Source of the DNA: Turritopsis dohrnii
Taxonomy: Eukaryota; Cnidaria; Hydrozoa; Anthoathecata; Oceaniidae
Reading direction: 5' to 3'
Length of the DNA: 64,000 bases
NCBI GenBank assembly: GCA_027922465.2
Contig: BQMF02000472.1
Coordinates: 1-64,000 of the forward strand
Shown here: piece by piece, positions 21,801 through 32,759 of the stretch
Layout of the letters: each line of letters opens with the position of its first letter
Numbering within the stretch: position 1 is the stretch's first letter
Notes under the pieces: model-generated
The model's input: the letters and a program-made list of their open reading frames with translations, nothing else
Told to the model about the DNA's origin: nothing
Database searches by the model: none
Program-made: the position numbers and the translations under genes

Positions 21801-23483
21801 TTCTGCTGTCCGTGATGCTTTCATTGCAGACTGCAATGCTGACCCACTAAGTTACACGAAACCCATAAAGAAAAACAAAGTGAAAACCTTTGCGACAGAA
21901 AGTGGAAAGTTTAGAATATCATCTGGTGATCAAAAGATTGTTTCAGTATCACTGACACAAGATGTGTTTGGGAGCATACTCTTTCATGTTTTGCAAGCGA
22001 AGATTGATATAGAGCATGTTTTGGAATACCCTCTCACACCTTTCCCTTTATCGTTTAGCCACGTTGATGGAAGAATGCAAAAAACTCCGCAGTCTAAACT
22101 TCTCCAGGTGCTGGAGAAAGAGGCGATTACGTCCCTGCCAAGTCAAGTTGATGTCACGATAATTGATGGAATGTTCATGTTACATTTGCTGTATGATCCA
22201 CCAGCAACATTCGGTGGTGTTGCAAGACATGTTCTCCAGATGGCCTGTAGACACAAAGGTCAAAATATCCATTTGGTTTTTGATAAAACAACCTCTCCGT
22301 CAATCAAAGATGCAGAAAGAAACAAGCGATCGGATGTAAGAGAAAGCTCATATCAAATAACTGGACCTGAGCAAAAGCGTCCTGGTAACTGGCTAGCTGC
22401 AATGCGTAAAGATCAGTTTAAAGAAGCACTTGTAACCTTTCTTGCAAACCAATGGAAAAGCGATATGGCTGCTCAAATCTTGGGAACAAAAAAACTTTAC
22501 CTCAACGATAAAGATTTGTGTTATTCCTATAAATCAGATGGTCAGACAGTACGCAGAGACTTAGAAGAAAGATTTTGTTGCTCCCATGAAAAGGCAGACA
22601 CAAGAATGGTTTACCATCTACACCAGATAGAGAATGCTTCCAAATTTGTTGTGAGAACCGTTGATACGGATGTTCTTGTGATATTGCTGGGTTGTTTAGA
22701 GAAGCTGCCAAATAGAAGTATTTGGGTCGAGGCAGGTCTGCAATCAAAAAATACCCTCCGTTTTATCAATGTCAACAAAATTTACAAAACGTTCGGAGAA
22801 AACCTTTGCAAAGCGCTACCTGCTTATCACGCCTTTACTGGTTGTGACTATACCGCTTCATTTAACCGGAAAGGAAAGACGAGACCATTGAAACTGCTAC
22901 AGCAGAATGAGCTCATTCGCGATACTTTTAGCAAGCTTGGAAATGGTACGAGCAAGGAGACTGTAGATGGGATCGAAAAATTCGTATGTCAGATGTATGG
23001 CGAGAAGAGAATATCATCTGTTAATGAATGCCGAGTCAATATGTTTCTGAAGAAATACAAACCCAAAAAGCAAACTGATAAATTGGTGAACAATGTAAAA
23101 GGGATGGATTCCAGTTCAATGCCACCGTGCCGAAAAGTTCTGTTGGAGAAAATAAAACGATCGGTGTACGTGACACGAGTGTGGCAGAATGCTGTTTACG
23201 AAACAACATCCACGGATTCACCAACAAACTATGGCTGGATTCTAGATGAGGGACAATACAAAATCGAATGGTTCAATGGAGATGCAGCACCTTCAATCAT
23301 TGATGTTGTTCAAACCGATTCTGCAGAAGAAAGTGGTATAAAATGTTCTTTTATGAATAAGTATTAAATCACACCAAAAAAATTTCTACACAAATTAAAT
23401 GTTTTCCTTTAACAGAAGAGGAAGAGGGTAATACAAGCGAAAGCGATACGGAAGACGAGGACGATATTTCCGATGGAGAATAG
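18876..23483 (+). pseudogene. Long multicopy-family gene with C-terminal FEN1/PIN-like nuclease domain; one frameshift, one in-frame TGA
   Basis: I recognise a large unnamed animal gene family from its conserved blocks; its function is not established to me. The frame opens after a possible splice acceptor (ag at 18874-18875), with a Cys/His-rich N terminus (CVLHDG, then YHITCYRKF, CIFCGKK and YHGICRTKY). A one-base loss in the T run at 18981-18983 breaks the frame. It then runs to 23335, interrupted only by TGA at 21568-21570. The last third shows the acidic pattern of FEN1/XPG nucleases: IIDG (Asp codon 22165), VFD (22282), HEKADT (22588-22599), DTDV (22663) and GCDY (22846). A predicted 80-base intron (23336-23415) joins in frame to a short acidic tail (23416-23483). 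The two lesions suggest a recent pseudogene. TGA readthrough or a sequencing error is possible. Confidence 0.7.
23336..23415 (+). other. Predicted 80-base intron before an acidic final exon
   Basis: Donor gtataa at 23336, acceptor with pyrimidine-rich 'tttaacag' ending at 23415. Splicing preserves the frame (phase 1) and adds 22 codons rich in Glu, Asp and Ser before TAG at 23481-23483. Without splicing, the frame would stop at 23367 with a short unrelated tail. Confidence 0.65.
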
Positions 23484-23639
23484 CTAAATGACGTAAGTAA
23501 AGCATCTTTGATATTCTTATTTAAAACTCCAATAAATCCTTTTAAGTCACATTATTATTCTTTTCTAGGAACTAATGGCACGATTCTGACGCAAAATAAC
23601 AACGATGAACAATATTTAGAATTCTGTTTTTATGATAGA

Positions 23640-24335
23640 GTACCTTTTTTAAAAGTTTATGAAAATGTTTATTCAATGCTCGGTCAAAATTTCAACCATG
23701 AGGCTTATGAGGTAGTCAGAATCCCTTTTTAATTATTAATGAACATTTGAGGCTTATGAGGTAGACAGAATCCCTTTTTAATTATAAATGAATATTTTTG
23801 GAGTCAGATTCTTGAAAGGAACCGGAAATTTATGATTTATGATTTTAGGTATGCCTGATACATTGTTAAGACTTGGGCAAAATTTAAGATCTGAGGCTTA
23901 TGAGGTAGACAAAGTAACCTTTTGCCCCGCACCATTTTTGGGGTCAGATCCTCGGAAGGAACCTGAAATTTTGGTCAGATTTATGATTTTAAGTATGCCT
24001 GATACATTGTTAAGATTTGGGCAAAATTTCAGATCTGAGGCTTATGAGATAGATAAAGTCCTTTTTTCGCATCAATAAATTTACGTCAGTTTGGTCCCAG
24101 AACCAGAAATTTTGGTCAGATTTATTATTTTCATGTACTTTTTAGTTTTAGTTATATATATCCCAAGTTTCAAGTCTGAGGCTTATAAGGTAGATAAACG
24201 TCCCTTTTTACCTGACTTGTTTTGGTCCTGGAACCTGAAGGAACCGCTAATATCGCGTCTGACCGAGCGTTTTACGCTATTCAATAAATACCTATTGCCG
24301 CTAAATGGGTTAAAATTCTGAGGAAAATGAGGTAG
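23640..24335. repeat. Degenerate tandem repeat, unit about 145 bases
   Basis: The core 'gaggcttatgaggtagac', often followed by 'aaagtccctttt', recurs at about 23699, 23750, 23892, 24037, 24177 and 24320. Longer shared blocks such as 'atgcctgatacattgttaag' occur at 23851 and 23996. It lies directly downstream of the FEN1-like gene. No coding capacity is conserved across the units. Confidence 0.7.
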
Positions 24336-24940
24336 ATAGACATGTTGAGAGCTCCTGGACTATTTCTTTGACCAATTGTTTCTCAAGCTCTTCAGCTTCA
24401 TGTTTACTATCATTCAACTCATTTCTAAGAGAAGAAAATTCAGACTTGAGCCTTGATACCTCACATTCCAGTGAAGTTATATTTTCACACTTACTTTTGA
24501 GTAAATTATCTAACTTGTGAGTTTTCTGATTCATTTGAGTGTTCTTGTTTTTTAGCAGAATGTTTTCACTTCTTATTTCATTGAGCTCATCACACTGTTT
24601 TGGATGCTCAAAAAATAATTCGCGCAAGAATCCCTTGCCTTTTTCAGATGAAGGATTGGGATTTTTTTTTGAGCGATAATATTAACCTTTTAATCCTACT
24701 TCTAAGAGCATCATCTGTAAGGGTGGCAGGACTCTCCTCAATCATATTACTAGGTACAATTCTTCGGAGAATATCAATAATTTTATTTCCTTTATCTCTT
24801 TCATCTCCAAAAGACTTATTTCTCAAATGAATATATAAATTCCAAATAAGCTCCTTCGTTATGTTCGCAAATGTCAACCTTGTAATGTTAGGGGAATCCT
24901 CGAACCATTCAGGTCTTAAAAGAGTAGATTCAGAAGCCAT
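24310..24940 (-). pseudogene. Small coiled-coil protein gene, frameshifted in a nine-base A tract
   Basis: Start ATG at 24940, reading MASESTLL. The first part (to about 24671) is a charged globular segment containing DILRRIV. In the T9 run at 24662-24670 (A9 on the coding strand) the frame shifts by one, and continues to 24312 as a strongly heptad-like coiled coil rich in Leu, Glu and Lys (SLRNELN, EELEKQL). Read as one gene it gives about 205 residues. Length change in A9 could be a mutation, a sequencing error or programmed slippage. I do not recognise the family. Three CCAAT boxes lie 120-160 bases upstream. Confidence 0.5.
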
Positions 24941-25060
24941 AACATACAAGATAATATTGAGAAAAAAATATACTTATGTCCTTCGTCTCGGCAACCTTTT
25001 TCTCAATTGCCTGATCGTACGATATTTCAAATTATTGAAACATATTTTTCCTGAAATCTG

Positions 25061-25097
25061 ATTGGCTTAAATCATTGGTTGAGTGACAGTTGATTGG
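25061..25097 (-). promoter_or_regulatory. Cluster of three CCAAT boxes upstream of the coiled-coil gene
   Basis: ATTGG at 25061-25065, 25074-25078 and 25093-25097 reads as three CCAAT boxes on the minus strand. They are 13 and 19 bases apart and sit 120-160 bases upstream of the start codon at 24940. This is a typical NF-Y-type arrangement; use is inferred. Confidence 0.45.
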
Positions 25098-25690
25098 CTT
25101 CTTTAATATTATACAAAATGAAAGGATCAATTTTGAAAATCTCTCACGGGGGATAAAAGTGTATGGTATATAAAAGGCTACTTCCCAAACAGAAATCAAT
25201 ATACATGGAAAACTTTAGATTTATATGAAAGCTAAAAGATTGGAGCGTAACATGAAATGAGAACACGGTTGATTTGAACATATTTTTTCTCGTCAATTTA
25301 AAACGAAAATCAAGATTTTTCATTCTGAAGGTTCGTTGTCTAGCCCGTATTCGCATGCTATTTGGTAATTTGGACACCCCTCTTTTCAAAAAAACTGGTT
25401 TTAGGCGGGGAAAAGTACATTTAGTTTGGTTTATAGGCACGGGAGGCAGTGGCACTTTTTTAAAAATTCCCGTTTTCGACGGATTTTTCGGTGAAGTTGT
25501 GTATATTTGAAAAATAAATACGACACTTTTTGGTATGAATTATTTATTTATAAATATAAATCATAAATACAAAAAGGTATATCTTTCTTATAAAAAAACA
25601 GTATTGTGATATCATTTATACATTTTGAGAAAGGATACCATGAAAATTTGTGTTTTCGCAATGTACAAAAAAAAATTCTGTTGAATTCGA
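25098..25690. other. Non-coding stretch
   Basis: I see no gene. It includes a small AT-rich inverted repeat near 25540-25570 and several A or T runs. Confidence 0.5.
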
Positions 25691-25699
25691 ATTTTTAAG

Positions 25700-25800
25700 A
25701 GCAGAACGTGGCAGAACTTGGCAGCATGTTCGTTTTGCCAGGGTATCCTAATGCTTGCCTGTAGACATGGGTGGCGAGCGACGACGCTTTGGCAGCTAAT
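25700..25800 (+). mobile_element. Internally deleted Helitron remnant, 3' end
   Basis: Two separate pieces of the 49221-50047 Helitron are fused here: the 'tttgccag.gtatcctaa' block and the last 40 bases 'gacatgggtggcgagcgacg'. The copy ends in CTAA at 25797-25800, followed by T, which fits the CTRR|T rule. The hairpin is decayed. Confidence 0.5.
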
Positions 25801-25956
25801 AATTGACTTAAATCCCTAGTGCTAATTAAGAAATCAAACTTGGCACAATTGCAGCATATCTCACTGTCTCTGTGTACAAAAAAATTTTCTGTCAAGTTAA
25901 TCCAGTGAAGTGTTGTTTGCGTTTAATCTAATGATGAAGGACTAATGACCAAACAA

Positions 25957-26490
25957 AAATATGGAATTTCCCGAACTGTGTGGGTGCTATGGATGACAGG
26001 CACATAGTTATGCAGGCCCCAGCTAGAGAATACTCATCATTTTTAATTATAAACAAAACTATAGTATCGTATTAATGGCAGTTTGTGACGGTGACTACAA
26101 TTTTTTGCTTGTTGATGTTGGTGACAGTGGGCGCCTCCGCAAATGGGAATATTAGTTATGCAATCAATAAAAAATTGTTGAACCTCCCTCCAGAACAGCA
26201 TTTGCCTGGTGATAGAAATAAAAAATATCCTTTTGTATTAGTCGGAGTTTTTTCACTGAAAGTTGTTTTAATGAAACCTTTTTCTTGAAACGTGTTAACA
26301 GACTCCAAACATATTTTCAATTATAGACTTTCACTTGCTAGAAGAGTAATTGAAAACACTTTCGGAAGTTGTGCTGTAAGATTTTGAATACTAAGACGAG
26401 CTATGGCTGGCAAAGTTAATAAAAATAAAACTTGTTTGAGACTAACATTAATCTTCCTTCACTTCGTAATTCGTCATAATTGAACCCAAA
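25957..26490 (+). pseudogene. PIF/Harbinger (HARBI1-like) transposase remnant
   Basis: Conceptual pieces match the DDE_Tnp_4 nuclease: NCVGAMDDRHIVMQAP at about 25972, [19 protein letters not shown] at about 26075, LPGDRN..YPFVLVG at about 26205, and a C-terminal YRLSLARRVIENTFG block at about 26325. Stops and frame changes separate the pieces, so it is dead. This nuclease normally acts with a Myb/MADF-type partner encoded by the same element (compare 30992-31278). Confidence 0.7.
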
Positions 26491-26883
26491 AACATTGGCA
26501 CTGAGGTCCAAGACAGAAGCCGTAGTCACGTGATATGACATGTATTACACTTAAGTTTAGCTCGATCACAGAGAAGTGATATGGATGGGAAACAGTGAAA
26601 CAGAATATCACCAAAGATATCTGATACTACTGACAGGGAAGATGAAGTAATTAACCCTTTCTGGACGAACGGGCCACGCGGGCCACGGGGTGGCCCATGA
26701 ATCGTGTCTCTATATGACGAACGGGCCACAGGGTGGCCAATTTCCGCCCTTTTGCCGCCCCGAAACGGGCGTTGTGAGTTTGAATTATGACTTTTAGACA
26801 AAAATCCGTGCTTGTCCTTCAAACCACTTGTTTTTATCATGTTTTGATAAAAGGTTTTTGAAATTTCAAAGTCAAGGGAAAAA

Positions 26884-29140
26884 ATGGCTGCAGCTAAGAA
26901 AGTGTACAATGATATTGATGAAATTCTTGGTATTGTACTGGAAAGTGATGACTCTGATATTGATTTAGGCGATGACATTGATACAGACAGTGATTGGGAG
27001 TATGATGGAGATGAACAGCTTGAAGAAAATGACCCAAATCTTCCTGTTGAAGACCTTAGCAGGGGTGACCAAGCTGACGACACCTCTGATAGCCCTGATA
27101 ACAGTGAGGAAGAGATGGAAATAGATGATAATGAACTAAATGGTTCTATTCCAGAAGAGACTGAGGAATCTGTAGTTGAGTCTGACTCTATTAGTGAAGA
27201 TGATGAACCCCTTGCAAGATTTGCCCAACAACTTAACTTACCGAACAACCGTGGACAAGCCGTAAGCGGACATGGTAATCGTGGATGTGGAATCCGGAGA
27301 GGAGCTAGACGCACCAGAGGTGGCTGGAGAAATTCTTTAGAAGGAAACGAAAATCAGAACTTATTGGGGCGTTGTAGAGGAAGGGTACAGGGCCAACAAC
27401 GTGGTGCTAAACGCAGAGGAAGAGGAGCACGCGGCAGACGACCAGCCAATAATGCTGATGATGCAGATCAACCTGTTGACGATATCGAAGACCCTGAAGG
27501 AGACCTTGATTGGACTAATATAGGACTTGATGAGGAAGTGACAGAGAATGATGACTTTCTATTTTTGGAAAATGAGGGACTCAATATCCGATTAGATCCA
27601 AACAGTAGCAAACTCGATCTTTTGGAACTTTATTTGACTGATGAATTCTATGATGTAACAAACAGGTTCGCTGCTGAATTTATTGTCGCCAATCCTGAGA
27701 AACGGGACAGTAATTATGTTGGTTCCTGGACTGCTGTTACCAGGGAAGAAATAAAAGCATTTCTTGCAATTATAATCATGATGGGCATAGTTCACAAGCC
27801 TGACGTGAACTCATACTGGTCATTAGATGAGCTATTAGTGACACCGTCCTTTTCTACAATGATGACGCGTGACCGATTCAAATTGATCCTAAAATTTCTC
27901 CATTTTAACGATAACAATACTTATGATCCTCAAGACCCTGACCGTGATCGTCTTCACAAAGTAAGACCTCTCTTGAACATTCTACGGAATAGATTTAGAA
28001 CTGTGTATAACCCAGGAAGGAGCCTTAGCGTTGACGAATCACTTGTCTTGTTCAAAGGCCGACTTCATTTTTCGTCAATATATAAAAACCAAACAGGCTC
28101 GCTTTGGAATCAAATTATACGAATTAACTACAGCTGAAGGCATAACACTTGATGTTCTGGTTTATTGCGGCAAAGGAATGTACTATTCTAAAGACGATAA
28201 ATACCAAAGTATGGCCACCACAGAACGGATACCGGTAGAGCTCATGCGCCCGTTCTTGAACCTTGGGCATGTTTTATATACAGACAACTGCTACACCTCA
28301 CCTAGCCTTGCAAAGTTTCTGGTGAACAATGAAACTTACCTTTGTGGTACAATAAACAACAATCGAAAGTCATATTGTAAGGCAATAAAGGAAGTTGCGT
28401 TGCAGAAAGGCCAAGTAACCTTCTTTGAAGGAAAGTTCAAAACTGCTGATCCTAACGACAAGAACCCTGTTGTTGACGAGAACGCTGATGTACCTACACA
28501 GAAGCTTTTGGCATGCAAATTTAGAGCTTTACAGGATAAATCAAACAAAAAGCCTAAGATGGTTTTCATGCTCTCCTCGTTACACAACGTGTCAATGGTA
28601 GATACTGGTAAAACCGATAAGGATGGTACCCGAATCATCAATCCTGCAATGATAAGTTCCTACAATCATCATATGGGTGGTGTCAATAGAGTAGACCAAC
28701 AGCTACATGCAGTTCAAGCTTTGCGCAAAACGTACAAGTGGTACAAAAAGCTGGCCATTCGTCTAATTCTCCAAGGAGCCTTGAACGCTCATAAGATCTT
28801 CATCAAGGTCACGCAAAGCGAAAAAGATTAGAGCATTTCTTTCATCGATTTCCTCTGCTGCGTCAAACAAATGGTTACCGAACCAATGGAGCCTGTTTTA
28901 CCTAGGAATGATGACCTATCCAGATTGACTGGTAGACATTTCAATGCTTTGATTCCAGCTACAGGACAAAGCAGACCTAAAAAGCGTTATCGTGTGTGTT
29001 ACAAATGGAATATCAAAACCCCGAAAGGTGGTGACGTCACAACCATCTACCACTGCGAAAACTGCCCGTCCCTACCTGGTTTATATCCTGGAGAATGTTT
29101 TAAGGCCTATCACATATTAAAAGATTATTCTACACAATAG
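26884..29140 (+). pseudogene. piggyBac transposase with one frameshift and one stop
   Basis: The acidic N terminus and an Arg/Gly-rich segment lead into the DDE_Tnp_1_7 domain. The three catalytic Asp codons are visible at 28033 (SVDESL), 28283 (YTDNCYT) and 28694 (NRVDQQ). The C-terminal Cys-rich domain is clear (CYKW, YHCENCPSLPGLY, GECFKAYH; 28871-29140). An extra T in the run at 28067-28071 shifts the frame, and TAG at 28829-28831 interrupts the rest. Cut-and-paste at TTAA is the family activity. Two simple lesions mean a fairly recent loss. Confidence 0.85.
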
Positions 29141-29604
29141 AGACATTGACAGTAGTTCATTTTAGTTTAAATTTGCAGATATTGTTATTTTGACCCACAT
29201 TGAAATTTTATGGCTTTTGTTCAGTTTTACTTGAGTTCACTTTTCTGAGGATCTAAGAAAGCTTTTGAGCTGAAATGTTTTTTGTTTGCTCAGAAATATG
29301 TTTGTCTACACTATATCTGAGTTTCAAAGCTATAACTTGATCTTTTGATAGCTATTTTTTATTTCAAAGTTAAAATTTTCACTTTTTCAAAAAGAAAAAA
29401 ACTTGTGTTTTTCGGTCACGTGACCTTGTAAATTTTTTTTTTTTTTAGGTTTTTCTGAAAGCTTATTCTATTAGAAAAAAACGAGCTATTACTTTTTGTT
29501 ATATCTTTTGTGGTTCGATTTCTATGCCCATTTAAGTAAAAGTGGTCAGAAATGCAATTTTCTACTCTCGTCATATTGGCATATAAATACTCGTCCGGAA
29601 AGGG
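29141..29604 (+). other. piggyBac 3' non-coding end
   Basis: AT-rich and homologous to 39830-40301, sharing the block 'tattactttttgttatatc' and flanking sequence. Confidence 0.6.
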
Positions 29605-29608
29605 TTAA

Positions 29609-30991
29609 GAGTTTAGGGTGCTGTCTAAACAAATCCGTTTGAAGTTGACTGAATGTACATGCTGTCAGGAGAATGCAACTCTTAAATGATAAACAGGAAA
29701 ACATTCAGTGTACCATTTCACATCCAGACTTCAAAACACTTCAAACAGAATGGTTTCGGTAACAGCTGTAACAAGATACCAACACTGTCATCAATGTTTC
29801 AAAAATCTGCCTAAGTACAGAAGTAATTAAGCCGTAAATAATGCATTTTTAGATATTTTTACATCTTCTCTTTGTTGCTCCTCCAAAAGCATACATAAAA
29901 TAAACGAATATGAATTTCTTATAAGGCCTAGTCTATTTCTAAAAAGTATTTCTCTAGATTACTAGTTCCTAGGCAAATACTTTACACAAGCTATCGACCA
30001 CATACAACATGGGTACACTATTTTGAAAGATTAGGACATGAGTGGTGAAGTAGATCCTACACGGACAATAATTACATTTCCATTTATCTGGAAAAAGAAT
30101 TTTCAGACTGTTAGTCACGGGCCTTATCGATTAACATTCATGCATGTGCATTCTCAAACGTAGTGTGTGTCAGACAGAGGTTGATTTATGAGACTTTACC
30201 CCCCAAAAAATCAAAAACATTTTCATGTAAATTTTTGTCATTCTGGGAAAAGACGTATAGCAAACCTTTTGTTTAGTGTATATAAAATAATACATGCTGC
30301 TGTTTTTCAATCCGTAAGTAACGTAGATATCAATAATATGTGCCACCGGTTTTTGTTGCAATAAACATAAGACATGAAAAGTAATCCATTCTGTACTCAA
30401 ATCATAACGAAGGAGAGCGGAAAATGTGTTGACCATACTGTACATCACGAAATCTCCTCCGTGAACAAAGTTAGAGGAACTTATAGTAAGAGAAAAAATA
30501 GGAAAAAAGTACTTTCAGTGAATTTTTTTATTTTTCCTAATAAAATTATGGTTTGACAAGTGGATTTAATGAAAAAAAATTTTGCGGTTTGATTCCCCTT
30601 TAAAGGAAGCTGGAGGACTGAAGATGTTCAAAAGAAGTATGTGATAACTTCTGTAAGTATTTCATGTCAGCTGAAGGCTCTGTAACTTGGCAATACAATG
30701 TCATAAACTCTACATTACACACTTTTGATAAAAGATAAACAAAAGATATGTAAATACGTATATTCTGTTATCTATTATGTCTTTATAACTTTAGTTTTTA
30801 ATACAAATGTTTGTAGTATATATATACTTGTGAACACAATAAAAACATCATAAAAATTACAGTCATATAGCATTTATTTTAGTCTGCTCAATTTAAATCT
30901 TTATATTCTATATTATATTATACTTGCTGGATCTGAATTGTTGCATAAGCATTTTTGCGTTCATCTAAACTTTTGAGAGTTTTAACTAGAT
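29609..30991. other. Non-coding stretch, probably Harbinger interior or flank
   Basis: No gene recognised on either strand. Short open frames here lack any family pattern. It lies between the piggyBac right end and the MADF/BESS-like exon. Confidence 0.4.
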
Positions 30992-31278
30992 TTAGACAAA
31001 AATATTTATCATCATCAGGAGCCTCCTCTTTTCATTTTTTGACAAATGTTTGTCTAATGTTTTGATAAGTAATATGTCTGTGTCCTCATTGCTTTTTCTT
31101 TTAAAATAATTCTGACAGGATTCTTGAGGCCTCATTGGTGGAAGTGGTGGTGAGCCAAGGCAGACTTCATCAGAAATATCTTCATCAGCAATAGTTGATA
31201 GGTTTGGGGATGCTGGACATCTAAGGGTTTTACGATAACTGTCTTCAAGCTTTGTCCATTCCTTCTTCAGGGCATCAG
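30992..31278 (-). CDS. 3' exon of a MADF/BESS-like protein gene
   Basis: After a good splice acceptor (minus-strand tttattatcattgtag, ending at 31279) an open frame of 95 codons runs to TAA at 30992-30994. It begins with the end of a MADF-like domain (ALKKEWTKLEDSYRKTL) and closes with a BESS-like motif (DTDILLIKTLDKHLSKNEKR). MADF/Myb-like proteins are the usual second gene of PIF/Harbinger elements, and a Harbinger transposase remnant lies convergently at 25957-26490. A host MADF gene is the alternative. I could not find the upstream exon; a Helitron end at 31455 may separate it. Confidence 0.55.
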
Positions 31279-31454
31279 CTACAATGATAATAAAAATATA
31301 ACACTAATACAAAAGAGAGTTAAACATTATAAGTAGTTGGCATAAAATTTTTCAAAATTTTGAAAATCTTTTGAAACTTCACTCAAAACTTTACCTTATT
31401 GGTGTTTGTTTCATAGTACTTTGTTTTAATTATATACTAACGAATTATAATAAA

Positions 31455-31718
31455 CTAGCCGCCAAGGCTGCTGTCGTTCGCCGCCCATGTCCACCTATCA
31501 CTTTATCAAGAAACGTCAAATTTCCTTAAGGGCTCGTACGACTTGTGTTCAGCCAGAAGCAGATTTGAAGTCACAACCGCTGGTGTGCAGTCAGTGTTAC
31601 ATCAGTGTTACATCAACTATTTTTCAGGTTTTTCATGATGTGTTACTTATTTATTTTTTAAAACCAATCGTTGATCAGTACAACAATACACACAAAACGT
31701 AGAGAGAAAAAAGTTAAA
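31455..31718 (-). mobile_element. Helitron remnant, 3' portion
   Basis: Minus-strand match to the last 180-260 bases of the Helitron at 49221-50047, ending in CTAG (31455-31458) directly after the GCCGCCAAGGC hairpin and followed by T. It stops matching at about 31718, where a reverse-transcriptase remnant begins. Confidence 0.6.
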
Positions 31719-31719
31719 T

Positions 31720-32680
31720 TTTTTATTATATATTTTAGCTCCTTGAAATCTAAATGATTTCTTTCCAAATTCTAATTTTACGTTTGGGAGCTTTGTGGAA
31801 CTGTTATTGTTTCTTGTATTTTTAGAATGTTTGTTTATAGTGAAGTATTCTTTAAAGTTGTTACATAATTTATCTTCCAAACATCGTTTGAACATTTTGC
31901 AAGCTGTCTTCTTTTATATTCTATCGATTTCACTAACATTCGCCACCACCGATGATTCTCTCCGCTCACCTTTCTATGTTTCTTACTCCTTGTTGTTGCG
32001 TTGTTGTTATCTGCAAATGGATGAGTGTGCTGTATAACAGCACGGGTCTGATGACCATCTGGCAAATTCTTTGTGCTCCATTAACGTTAAGATAAAATCT
32101 TGTTTTATTCAACAAATTCAAGCGTCCACAAACTTTTCTACATGTGCGATCAAAATTATCACTCAAACTTAATGATGGATCGAGTTCATTATCCAGGTAA
32201 CAGTATGAGTGTGTGTGGTTGATTTGACGTCCATCAATTTTCAGTTGAATATCATATTGAATCACATATAGATAGTCTCTTTGCTGTTCCGAAGAGCATA
32301 CTTTCCGTTTTCCCTTTCTTTCGTTTTCATAGAGGTAATTTTGAAAATTTTCAATTTCTTCATTGAGAACATTTTCAATTTTAGATGCGTTTTTATCTGA
32401 GAAGTATATGACAGTGTCACCTGCAAATTGAATACACTTTCACTTTGATAGTTGCTTGGGAAAGTCAATGTCCTAGAATGGAACCCTGCGGTACTCCGCT
32501 TGTCAGATGAAATCTAGTCGACAATTGTTTTCGAACAACTACTACTTGTGATCGACCGAACAAATAGTCCGTAAACCAACCAATTCAGAATTGTTAACAC
32601 CGTAGGAAGTCAGTTTGTTAAGAATGACATGATTGATAGTGTCGAAAGCCTTGCTAGGTAAACAATTGTGTCCTTATACT
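31720..32680 (-). pseudogene. Non-LTR reverse-transcriptase remnant
   Basis: Minus-strand pieces in several frames: KAFDTINHVILNKL at about 32610, SGVPQGSILG at about 32490, GDTVIYFSDKN at about 32420, then the thumb/C-terminal part with YCYLDNELDPSLSLSDN (32180-32230). These are RT palm motifs of a CR1-like LINE. Frameshifts and stops are present throughout. It may join the endonuclease remnants elsewhere in the window, but that is not shown. Confidence 0.7.
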
Positions 32681-32759
32681 AAAAACAGTCTCTAAAAGTC
32701 TCTTTAAACAGTCTCTATAATGTTCATATGAAGTAAACCTTTAGTAGTGTTCACGGGTT

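Larger units (their letters stand above)
26651..29608 (+). mobile_element. piggyBac element with TTAA target sites and matching TIRs
   Basis: TTAA at 26651-26654 and 29605-29608 flanks TIRs CCCTTTCTGGACGA (26655-26668) and TCGTCCGGAAAGGG (29591-29604), which match at 13 of 14 bases. 'gacgaacgggccac' repeats just inside the left end. It carries one transposase gene broken by a frameshift and a stop. It lies between a Harbinger transposase remnant and a minus-strand MADF-like exon. Confidence 0.9.

Noticed and set aside
26526..27314. Minus-strand 262-codon Ser-rich frame
   Set aside because: Antisense of the acidic and Arg/Gly-rich piggyBac N terminus; it has no motif of its own.
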